Assembly (NCBI GenBank): GCA_025963425.1
Contig: JAOPUQ010000284.1
Location: forward strand, 1-11,487
Direction of reading: 5' to 3'
DNA from: Modestobacter sp.
Lineage (GTDB): Bacteria; Actinomycetota; Actinomycetes; Mycobacteriales; Geodermatophilaceae
Length of the DNA: 11,487 nt
Positions 6,011 through 11,487 of this stretch are shown here, in pieces. The notes under the pieces were generated by a model. That model saw only the letters and a list, made by a program, of their open reading frames with translations, did not search any database and had not been told where the DNA came from. Within the stretch, counting starts at the first letter, position 1; the number at the start of each line of letters is the position of its first letter. Position numbers and translations under genes: made by a program.

Positions 6011-7018
6011 TCAGGCGCGCAGCAGTGAGCAGACCGCGGCTTCGACGGTCCGCTGCGCGGTGCGGTCGTCCGGGGCCCGTGCCGCCTCCCTGAGGGAGTC
6101 GGCGATGGTCTCGCCCTGCTCGAACCGGTCGACCACCCGCGGGTCGACGTAGCTGGCCTTGCACACCGCCGGGGTGTTGCCCAGCTGCTCGGAAACCTTG
6201 ACGTAGGCCTGCCGGACCACCTTGTTGCGCGCCGTGCGGCTGGTCGGCGGCGGCGTCTCGGCCAGGGTGGCGGCCATCATCACCGTCGCCGTCCAGGTGC
6301 GGAAGTCCTTCGCGGTGATCTCCGCGCCGCTGATCTCCTTGAGGTAGGCGTTGATCTCGTCGCTGGTCACGTCGTGCCAGCTGCCGTCGTCCAGCGCGTA
6401 GCCCAGCAGCTCCTCGCCCTGCTCGGCCGGCCGCTCCAGCAGCTGGCGCACCACGGTCGCGGTGGGCCGGTCGATGAGCTCCAGCTCGCGCTCGATGCCG
6501 CCCTTGGCCGTGTAGTGGAAGAAGACCCGTTCGCCGCGGACCTCGACGTGATCGCGGCGCAGCGTGGCCAGCCCGAAGGTGCCGTTGTCCTCGGCGTACT
6601 GCTCGCTGCCCACCCGGAAGGCCCCCAGGTCCAGCAGCCGGACGCCGCAGGCCAGCACGCGTCGCCGGTTGAGCCCGCGGGTGCGCAGGGCGGCGACCAC
6701 CGCATCCCGGACGTCGGGCAGCTGGTGGGAGATCTCCAGCACCCGCTCGTGCTTGGCGGCGTCCCGCTTGACCCGCCACTGGTCGTGGTACCGGTACTGT
6801 CGCCGGCCCGCCGCGTCGGTGCCCACCGCCTGGATGTGTCCGTTGGGCCACGGGCAGATCCAGACGTCCTTCCAGGCCGGCGGGATGGCCAGCTCCCGGA
6901 GGCGGTCGACCCGGTCGTCGGTGATGAGCGCGCCGTCACTGTCGTAGTAGGCGAACCCACGGCCCGCCCGGCGCCGGGTCCAGCCCGGTGCGTGCACGTC
7001 GCTCCGCCGCAGTCTCAC
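6011..7018 (-). CDS. DNA topoisomerase IB (poxvirus-like)
   Basis: A 335-aa type IB topoisomerase that nicks one DNA strand through a 3'-phosphotyrosine link and relaxes supercoils without ATP. The N-terminal domain has RLRRSD, GRGFAYYDSDG and IPPAWKDVWICPWPNGHIQA (residues 2-64). The catalytic domain carries R135 (AFRVGSE), K172 (YTAKGGIE), R240 (DFRTW), N281 (LGNTPAVCKASY) and the nucleophile Y290. This is the same Arg-Lys-Arg-Asn-Tyr set I recall for the Deinococcus enzyme, so it should be active. Length is typical of bacterial members. The GTG at 7018 is chosen because the conserved RLRRSD follows directly, although its ribosome binding site is weak. It lies between the STAS gene and the anti-sigma/sigma pair but on the opposite strand, so it is a separate transcription unit. 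A role in DNA damage or desiccation tolerance is plausible but unproven. Confidence 0.95.
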   Translation of the reverse strand: MRLRRSDVHAPGWTRRRAGRGFAYYDSDGALITDDRVDRLRELAIPPAWKDVWICPWPNGHIQAVGTDAAGRRQYRYHDQWRVKRDAAKHERVLEISHQLPDVRDAVVAALRTRGLNRRRVLACGVRLLDLGAFRVGSEQYAEDNGTFGLATLRRDHVEVRGERVFFHYTAKGGIERELELIDRPTATVVRQLLERPAEQGEELLGYALDDGSWHDVTSDEINAYLKEISGAEITAKDFRTWTATVMMAATLAETPPPTSRTARNKVVRQAYVKVSEQLGNTPAVCKASYVDPRVVDRFEQGETIADSLREAARAPDDRTAQRTVEAAVCSLLRA

Positions 7019-7050
7019 CCGGTCTCAGATGTGCTCGACCCGCCGCGCTC

Positions 7051-7075
7051 AAACCCCGCCGGGTCGCCGTCACCC
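7051..7075 (-). promoter_or_regulatory. Weak stress-sigma-like motif before the topoisomerase gene
   Basis: Minus-strand GGGT (7075-7072), 15 nt, GGGTTT (7056-7051). It departs from GGGTAT at the fifth base. The arrangement recurs on the other strand before the anti-sigma gene (GGGT 7169-7172, 15 nt, GGGTTT 7188-7193). Confidence 0.2.
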
Positions 7076-7143
7076 GCCCGGGGGGCGATCGCCGGGACCG
7101 TTTCCGCTGATCGGGGTTTGCCGCGACCGGTGGCGGGGCACGG

Positions 7144-7184
7144 CGCACTGGTAGTGCGTTTCCCGCCGGGGTCCCCACGGGCAC
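7144..7184 (+). promoter_or_regulatory. Candidate promoter and small dyad of the anti-sigma/sigma operon
   Basis: CGCACT-GGT-AGTGCG (7144-7158) is a 6-bp dyad. It overlaps GTTT (7158-7161), which is followed by 17 nt and GGGCAC (7179-7184). Mycobacterial SigF promoters are GTTT-N17-GGGTAT, so spacing and -35 match but the -10 has two mismatches. It would fit autoregulation. The rest of 7019-7314 is GC-rich with nothing else that I can assign. Confidence 0.3.
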
Positions 7185-7314
7185 CCCGGGTTTCGCCTCC
7201 CGCGGGGCAGCGGCTCCCTGTCGTGCTCCGGACCGGGGCGGCCGGCGGTGCGCGATGATGAACGGGCCCGCCCCCGCCCCGGGGTGCGGTGCGAAACGAA
7301 GGAGCAGACGACGG

Positions 7315-7809
7315 ATGGTCGACACGACGGGTGCTCCCGCCGCCGAGCGGCGTGCGGAGCGGCTGGAACTACGCGTCCCCACCTCGCCCACCCAACTGCC
7401 CGCCGTGCGGGCGATGGCCGGTGACCTGGCCATGCGGATGGACTTCGACCTCGACGCGGTGGAGGACCTCCGCCTCGCCGTCGACGAGGCCTGCGCGACG
7501 CTCGCCCTCGTCGCCCTGCGCGGCAGCCCACTGACCGTGGTCTTCGAGGCCACCCGCGACGCGCTGCGGATCGACGCCTGGGTGCCCACCTTGGAGGGCA
7601 CCGACGTCTCGCGGGACGGCTTCGGCTGGGCGGTGCTGCACACGCTGGTCGACTCGGTGGACGCCGGACCCAGCACCCAGGCCAAGGTGGCGGCCGGCGA
7701 CGGCAGCACGTCCCCGGTCGCCTGCATCGCGCTGGCCAAGTACCTCCGGCGCCACTCTCCGAGCGCGGCCGTGGAGCAGCCTGACCACGACGTGTCGGTC
7801 GCACGGTGA
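7315..7809 (+). CDS. rsbW: RsbW/UsfX-like anti-sigma factor
   Basis: A 164-aa GHKL-fold anti-sigma factor that is expected to hold the SigF-type sigma factor encoded directly downstream. The helix DLDAVEDLRLAVDEACATL (45-63) is the N-box region. The usual EACxN asparagine, which helps bind Mg-ATP, is Thr62. DGFGWAVLHTLVDSV (101-115) corresponds to the second ATP-lid region, while a clear DxGxG box is missing. The pattern is close to M. tuberculosis UsfX, which I recall having DEVC at the N-box and a similar FSWHVL segment. Kinase activity towards the STAS partner is therefore uncertain. The ATG at 7315 has AAGGAG (7299-7304) 10 nt upstream; the frame open from 7255 adds only low-complexity residues. 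Its stop overlaps the sigma start by 3 nt within GTGA, so the two are translationally coupled. Confidence 0.92.
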   Translation: MVDTTGAPAAERRAERLELRVPTSPTQLPAVRAMAGDLAMRMDFDLDAVEDLRLAVDEACATLALVALRGSPLTVVFEATRDALRIDAWVPTLEGTDVSRDGFGWAVLHTLVDSVDAGPSTQAKVAAGDGSTSPVACIALAKYLRRHSPSAAVEQPDHDVSVAR

Positions 7810-8888
7810 CCCGGTCGGCTGCAGCACGTCAGCCGGCCACCGACGACGCCGCCGTCCTCGGTGCCGCTGAGGGCGCCCGTCCCCCCGAGCCCGGGCTGAG
7901 CGCGCTCGACGGCGACGTCCCCTCGGCCGGCGCCAGCGTTCCCGAGGCCCGGCATCCCGCGGACGCCACGGCCGGCGCGCCCGTCCCTCGCCCGGCCGAC
8001 GTACCGGCCGAGGAGGCCGCCGACGTCCTGGCCGACGAGACGGCGAGCGAGCCCGGCACCGGGCTGGGGACCGGGGCCGACGCCGAGGGGACCGGCGCAA
8101 CGCCAACCGCCACGGCGCCGCTGTCGGAGAACCGCAGCCGGGCCGAGCGGACCGCACCGCTGTTCGCCGAGCTGGCCACCCTGGAGAAGGGTGATCCGCG
8201 CCGGGAACGGTTGCGGGAGATCCTGGTCGAGGAGCACCTGCCGCTGGTCCGGCACTTCGCCCGTCGGTTCAGCAACCGCGGCGAGCCCTTCGACGACCTG
8301 CTGCAGGTCGGCACGCTCGGCCTGATCGCGGCCATCGACCGGTTCGACCCCACCCGCGGCGTGGAGTTCCTGTCCTTCGCGGTGCCCACCATCACCGGGG
8401 AGATCAAACGGCACTTCCGTGACCAGGGCTGGTCGGTGCGGGTTCCGCGCCGGCTGCAGGAACTGCACCTGTCGCTGAACGCCGCGGTGAGCGAGCTTGC
8501 CCAGAAGAACGGGCACGCGCCCAACCCGAGCGAGCTGGCCGAGCACCTGGGCATCCCCCGGGCGGAGGTCCTCGAGGGTCTGGCGGTGGCCAACGCCTAC
8601 CGCAGCAGCTCGCTGGACGAGCGGCTCTCCGGCGAGGAGGACTCCCCCACGCTGGCGGCCACCCTCGGCGAGGAGGACGCCGCGCTGGAGGGCGTGGAGT
8701 ACCGGGAGTCGCTGCAGCCCCTGCTGGCCACCATCCCGGCCCGGGAGCGGCGGATCCTGATCCTGCGGTTCTTCGGGAACATGACACAGTCGCAGATCGC
8801 AGCCGACATCGGCATTTCCCAGATGCACGTGTCCCGGCTGCTCAGCCAGACGCTGGCCAAGCTCCGTGAGGGCCTGCTGAAGGACTGA
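7806..8888 (+). CDS. sigF: SigF/SigB-type stress sigma factor with a long N-terminal extension
   Basis: RNA polymerase sigma factor of the SigB/SigF/SigG group (group 3), 360 aa. Region 2 spans about 141-212, with HLPLVRHFARRFSNRGEP, DDLLQVGTLGLIAAIDRFDP and the -10-reading helix FAVPTITGEIKRHFRDQGW. Region 3 covers about 214-285 (VPRRLQELHLSLNAAVSEL). Region 4 covers about 298-356, with the helix-turn-helix MTQSQIAADIGISQMHVSRLL. Typical members are about 260 aa; the first 115-120 residues here are a disordered Ala/Pro/Glu/Gly-rich extension. The GTG at 7806 overlaps the anti-sigma stop (GTGA), and I see no alternative start codon between it and the core, so the extension seems real. No separate ribosome binding site is evident, consistent with coupling. 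It is likely held inactive by the upstream gene product and released by a STAS protein. Confidence 0.94.
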   Translation: MTRSAAARQPATDDAAVLGAAEGARPPEPGLSALDGDVPSAGASVPEARHPADATAGAPVPRPADVPAEEAADVLADETASEPGTGLGTGADAEGTGATPTATAPLSENRSRAERTAPLFAELATLEKGDPRRERLREILVEEHLPLVRHFARRFSNRGEPFDDLLQVGTLGLIAAIDRFDPTRGVEFLSFAVPTITGEIKRHFRDQGWSVRVPRRLQELHLSLNAAVSELAQKNGHAPNPSELAEHLGIPRAEVLEGLAVANAYRSSSLDERLSGEEDSPTLAATLGEEDAALEGVEYRESLQPLLATIPARERRILILRFFGNMTQSQIAADIGISQMHVSRLLSQTLAKLREGLLKD

Positions 8889-8900
8889 GGCCCCTGCCCG

Positions 8901-8947
8901 ACGACGAACGGCCGGCTCCCCCGCTGGGGGTACCGGCCGTTCGTCGT
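8901..8947. terminator. Bidirectional terminator between the sigma and SPFH genes
   Basis: A perfect 15-bp outer stem, ACGACGAACGGCCGG (8901-8915) with its complement (8933-8947). Inside it is a second CCCCC/GGGGG stem separated by a 2-nt internal loop. It starts 12 bp after the sigma stop and ends 19 bp before the SPFH stop, serving both convergent genes. Confidence 0.88.
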
Positions 8948-8966
8948 GGTGGGACCGGTCGCTGGA

Positions 8967-10238
8967 CTACCGCTGCTGCTCGTCGTCCGGCGGTGGGTAT
9001 CCGCCGCCCTGCGCCGGCGGCAGGTAGCCGCCCTGCTGCTGCGCGTCCCGGGTGATCTCCGCCAGGGACGGCGGCGTGGGCACCTCCGGCCGCGGGAGGG
9101 CGGTGGGGAGCGAGGGCTCGACGCCGATGCTGGACAGCTCGATCTTCGCCTCCGGTTGCTCGGCGGCCGGCGGCAGCTGCGACTCGAACCAGGTGCTGGT
9201 GTCCAGCGACGTGGCGGCCGGCGCCGGCGTCGATGCGGCCGCTGTAACGTTCCCGGCCCCGTTGCCGGCTGCCGGCGCGTCGACGTCCATCCAGGACCGG
9301 TTCTCACCCTCGCCGCCACCGAGCCGGGACAGCCCCTCCAGCGCCTTGCTGAACTCGCTGGGCACGATCCACATCTTGTTCGCGTCGCCCTGGGCGATCT
9401 TGGGCAGCGTCTGCAGGTACTGGTAGGCCAGCAGCCCGGAGTCGGGCTTGCCGTCGTGGATGGCCCGGAAAACCGTCTCGATCGACTTCGCCTGGCCCTG
9501 CGCCTGGAGGAACAGTGCGGCACGTTCGCCCTCGGCCCGCAGGATCCGGCTCTGCCGCTCGGCTTCGGCGTCCAGGATCGCCGCCTGCTTCTTGCCCTCG
9601 GCCGACAGGATCGCCGAGACCTTCTGTCCCTCGGCGGTGGTGATCGCCGACTGCCGCTGGCCCTCGGCGGTGAGGATGACCGCGCGCTTGTCCCGGTCGG
9701 CGCGCATCTGCTTCTCCATGGAGTCCTGGATGGAGGCCGGCGGGTCGATCGCCTTGATCTCCACCCGGGCCACCCGCAGACCCCAGGGACCGGTGGTGCC
9801 GTCGAGCACCGTGCGCAGCTGGGAGTTGATGCCGTCCCGGCCGGTGAGCGCGCCCTCCAGATTCAGCCCCCCGACGACGTTGCGCAGCGTCGTGGTGGTC
9901 AGCTGCTCCATGCCGGTGATGTAGTTCGCGATCCCGTAGACGGCCAGCCGCGGATCGGTGACCTGGAAGTAGACGACCGTGTCGATGCCCACCTGCAGGT
10001 TGTCGGCGGTGATGACCGGCTGCGGCGGGAAGGAGATGACCTGCTCGCGCAGGTCGATGGTGGCCCGGACCCGATCGACGAAGGGCACCAGCAGGGCCAG
10101 GCCCGGGGAGAGCGTGCGGCTGTACCGGCCGAGCCGCTCCACGACCTTGGCCTGGGCCTGCGGGACGATCGTCACGCTCCTGGCCAGGACGAGGACCACG
10201 AAGATCGCGACCACGATCACGGCGATGAGGGCTTCCAC
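8967..10238 (-). CDS. SPFH/band 7 (stomatin-like) membrane protein
   Basis: A 423-aa membrane scaffold protein of the stomatin/QmcA type. An N-terminal membrane segment (about 2-19, ALIAVIVVAIFVVLVLA) leads into the SPFH domain (about 22-185), with VPQAQAKVVERLGRYSRTL, GLALLVPFVDRV and TDPRLAVYGIANYITGMEQL. Residues 188-240 form a coiled coil in which AEG/AEA recurs every 11 residues (191, 202, 213, 224, 235), as in stomatin and flotillin oligomers. After about residue 310 comes a disordered Ala/Pro tail ending in a Gln/Gly/Pro/Tyr-rich segment; simpler family members lack it. The GTG at 10238 has AGGAAA 5 nt upstream and places the membrane segment at the N-terminus; the frame from 10463 overlaps nfeD and has no family features. 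It lies 121 bp downstream of nfeD, its usual partner. Roles in membrane microdomains or protease control are family knowledge, not shown here. Confidence 0.94.
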   Translation of the reverse strand: MEALIAVIVVAIFVVLVLARSVTIVPQAQAKVVERLGRYSRTLSPGLALLVPFVDRVRATIDLREQVISFPPQPVITADNLQVGIDTVVYFQVTDPRLAVYGIANYITGMEQLTTTTLRNVVGGLNLEGALTGRDGINSQLRTVLDGTTGPWGLRVARVEIKAIDPPASIQDSMEKQMRADRDKRAVILTAEGQRQSAITTAEGQKVSAILSAEGKKQAAILDAEAERQSRILRAEGERAALFLQAQGQAKSIETVFRAIHDGKPDSGLLAYQYLQTLPKIAQGDANKMWIVPSEFSKALEGLSRLGGGEGENRSWMDVDAPAAGNGAGNVTAAASTPAPAATSLDTSTWFESQLPPAAEQPEAKIELSSIGVEPSLPTALPRPEVPTPPSLAEITRDAQQQGGYLPPAQGGGYPPPDDEQQR

Positions 10239-10255
10239 GAGGGTTTCCTGTTCTA

Positions 10256-10274
10256 GGAGGTGGTGCGGACCTCC
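10256..10274 (-). promoter_or_regulatory. Hairpin in the leader of the SPFH gene
   Basis: GGAGGT and ACCTCC arms (6 bp, 7-nt loop) end 17 nt before the GTG at 10238. One arm contains a GGAGG, which is paired away; the working site AGGAAA is closer to the start. The remainder of the 121-bp gap after nfeD is GC-rich with no clear promoter. Confidence 0.3.
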
Positions 10275-10359
10275 GATCCTGCTCCTCGACGCGGACCGGG
10301 TCACCCCCCAGCCACCCGTCGTCACCCGCCCGCGACGCTCCCGGCAGCCGCCGGCCCGT

Positions 10360-10797
10360 TCACTCCAGGGCGTCGGCGACGATGGCGGTGGCCCCCTTGA
10401 TCTCCATGATCCGGACCTTCTCCCCCACGTCGAAGGCCTGGCCCTCGTACTCGCTGCGGGCACTCCACACGTCGGCGCCCATGGTGATGCGCCCGTCCCG
10501 GTGGTCGACCCGCTCGGTGACGATCGCCGTCCGGCCGACGTAGACGTCGGCGCCGTCGATCTGCAGGGGCGTGCGGTCGACCAGGTGGCGCTTGGCGATG
10601 GGCCGGATGAGCACCATCAGGCCGACCGAGACCACGACGAAGGCCGCGATCTGGATCGCCACGCCGAGGCCGAGCAGGGCGACGGTCATGCCGCCCAGGG
10701 CGCCACCGGCGAACATGAGCAGCACCAGGTCGAGGCTGGCCAGCTCGCCGGCGGCGAACAGCCCACCGGCGATCAACCAGAGCAACCAGGCACCCAC
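10360..10797 (-). CDS. nfeD: NfeD family membrane protein
   Basis: A 145-aa short-form NfeD without the protease domain. Membrane segments lie at about 2-18, 21-43 and 45-65, followed by a positively charged turn (RPIAKRHL). Residues about 83-143 form a soluble OB-fold: VGRTAIVTERVDHRDGRI, then FDVGEKVRIMEIKGATAIV. NfeD proteins are almost always encoded next to an SPFH protein, and the OB domain is thought to interact with it. That gene follows here on the same strand. The GTG at 10797 is chosen because the first membrane segment starts immediately after it. No ribosome binding site is seen. A -10-like CAGACT lies 7 nt before the GTG, so a leaderless message is possible. Confidence 0.93.
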   Translation of the reverse strand: MGAWLLWLIAGGLFAAGELASLDLVLLMFAGGALGGMTVALLGLGVAIQIAAFVVVSVGLMVLIRPIAKRHLVDRTPLQIDGADVYVGRTAIVTERVDHRDGRITMGADVWSARSEYEGQAFDVGEKVRIMEIKGATAIVADALE

Positions 10798-10820
10798 GCG
10801 TGGCAGTCTGGCACGGGTGA

Positions 10821-10846
10821 GGGCGCGCGACGCCCGACGCGCGCCC
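10821..10846. promoter_or_regulatory. Inverted repeat between the divergent nfeD and hypothetical genes
   Basis: GGGCGCGCG (10821-10829), 8 nt, CGCGCGCCC (10838-10846): a 9-bp perfect dyad in the 100-bp intergenic region. It could be an operator serving both genes. It consists of CG repeats in a GC-rich genome, so chance is possible. Confidence 0.35.
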
Positions 10847-10883
10847 GGCGGGGCACGGCGTCGGCCCGGTGGCGCCGGCGTCG

Positions 10884-10889
10884 TAGCCT
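10884..10889 (+). promoter_or_regulatory. Possible -10 of the rightmost gene (leaderless)
   Basis: TAGCCT fits TANNNT and stands 8 nt before the GTG at 10898, so transcription would begin at or just before the start codon. No -35 is recognisable. Confidence 0.35.
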
Positions 10890-10897
10890 CGGCAATC

Positions 10898-11487
10898 GTG
10901 CACGACTACCCCGCGGGCCGGTTCGCGGTCTGGGCGACCGCCTGGCTCACCGGACGGACCTCCTACGACGAAGCGCTCGACGCGTTGCTCGGCGACACCG
11001 CCCACCGGGTGGTCGGTCTGCCCGGCACCACCGAGGCGGTGCCGCTGGGCTGGGCGCTGAGCGCGCTGCGCGGGCTCGGCGAGCAACGGCTGCGGCTGGT
11101 GCTGCCGGTGCCCGGGGACATCCGCGGGCTGCCCGCGGTGCCCGGGCTGGCCGCGCTGGCGCTGGAGACCGGGCAGGCCGCGGTCGGGGACCGGGTGGCG
11201 CTCGTCCCCGAGGAGCTGGGGCCCGAGGCGGTCTCCTGGACCGCCGTCGCCCTGGACGGCGCGGCTCCGGCGGCCCCACCGGTGGAGGGCACCCTGCGCG
11301 CGGCCTCGGGCGCGCTGGACCTGGCCGTGGGCGACGCCGCCCGGACGCTGGCGTCGCTGGACCTGGCCCGCTGGAACCCCGAGGTGCCCGCGCTGCTGGC
11401 CGGGCTGGCCAAGACCACGAAGGCCCCGGGGCTGCCCCCCGACCACGAGCCGCTGGCCCTGTCGGTGCTCGGCCGGGCGCAGCGGCT
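10898..11487 (+). CDS. Conserved hypothetical protein divergent from nfeD (runs off the right edge)
   Basis: An open frame from the GTG at 10898 to the window end, about 196 codons with no stop and actinobacterial third-position GC. The protein starts VHDYPAGRFAVWATAWLTG and contains TSYDEALDAL, HRVVGLPGTTEAVPLGWALSAL, LRLVLPVPGDIRGLPAVPGL and, near the edge, DLARWNPEVPALLAGL. I see no catalytic motif, signal peptide or membrane segment; it looks soluble, with alternating hydrophobic strands and helices. The position matches M. tuberculosis Rv1486c, a conserved hypothetical gene that I recall as divergent from Rv1487 (NfeD) and Rv1488 (SPFH); the homology is inferred mainly from this order. 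No ribosome binding site precedes the GTG, consistent with a leaderless transcript. Function is unknown. Confidence 0.8.
   Translation, partial: MHDYPAGRFAVWATAWLTGRTSYDEALDALLGDTAHRVVGLPGTTEAVPLGWALSALRGLGEQRLRLVLPVPGDIRGLPAVPGLAALALETGQAAVGDRVALVPEELGPEAVSWTAVALDGAAPAAPPVEGTLRAASGALDLAVGDAARTLASLDLARWNPEVPALLAGLAKTTKAPGLPPDHEPLALSVLGRAQR

Noticed and set aside
5523..6851. 442-codon minus-strand open frame across TopIB and STAS
   Set aside because: Runs through the strong terminator and two real genes in the wrong frame.
7255..7314. Upstream ATG start for the anti-sigma factor
   Set aside because: Encodes low-complexity residues; the ATG at 7315 has AAGGAG upstream.
6936..8828. 630-codon minus-strand open frame opposite the sigma and anti-sigma genes
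   Set aside because: Antisense shadow of two recognised genes, with no family motif of its own.
8946..10256. 436-codon plus-strand open frame opposite the SPFH gene
   Set aside because: Repeats in its translation mirror the AEG coiled-coil repeats of the real gene; antisense shadow.
10239..10463. 75-residue N-terminal extension of the SPFH protein
   Set aside because: It would overlap nfeD and push the membrane segment inward; the GTG at 10238 has a ribosome binding site.

Overview
This is a very GC-rich bacterial window with typical actinobacterial traits: frequent GTG starts, Ala/Arg/Pro-rich shadow reading frames, a Ku/LigD end-joining system, a SigF/SigB-type stress sigma factor with its anti-sigma factor, DUF5709 and an NfeD/SPFH pair. 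Topoisomerase IB next to stress-sigma genes, together with overall codon use, suggests Geodermatophilaceae or a close relative (Blastococcus, Geodermatophilus, Modestobacter). That placement is inference. I see no mobile element, CRISPR array, tRNA or rRNA.

Layout. (1) 1-3976, minus strand: a repair operon reading ku, a phosphoesterase-ligase LigD, a stand-alone LigD polymerase, then the start of purU (formyltetrahydrofolate deformylase), which leaves the left edge. (2) 4115-5267: a divergent pair, a DUF1360 membrane protein (-) and an acidic DUF5709 protein (+). Each is preceded by a GCAT-N15/16-GGGTAG match to stress-sigma promoters. (3) 5517-5915 (+): a STAS anti-sigma-factor antagonist, preceded by two interlocked inverted repeats. 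(4) 6011-7018 (-): a type IB topoisomerase, convergent with the STAS gene across a 17-bp-stem terminator. (5) 7315-8888 (+): an RsbW/UsfX-like anti-sigma factor overlapping a SigF-type sigma factor with a long disordered N-terminus. (6) 8967-10797 (-): nfeD and an SPFH/band 7 gene, convergent with the sigma gene across a second strong hairpin. (7) 10898 to the right edge (+): a conserved hypothetical gene divergent from nfeD, in the arrangement I recall for Rv1486c-Rv1487-Rv1488 of Mycobacterium tuberculosis.

How it fits together. Two themes are interleaved. One is genome integrity: Ku brings DNA ends together, the polymerase fills or extends them, the phosphoesterase cleans 3' ends and the ligase seals; TopIB relaxes supercoils. 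The other is the general stress response: the STAS protein, the RsbW-like protein and the sigma factor look like a partner-switching module. The promoter-like motifs at 4691-4763 suggest that the sigma factor may control genes in the same window. The NfeD/SPFH pair is a separate membrane-organisation unit. I found no wholly new system. The most unusual points are the split LigD, the interlocked repeats upstream of the STAS gene, the paired stress promoters, the sigma N-terminal extension and the degenerate kinase motif of the anti-sigma factor.
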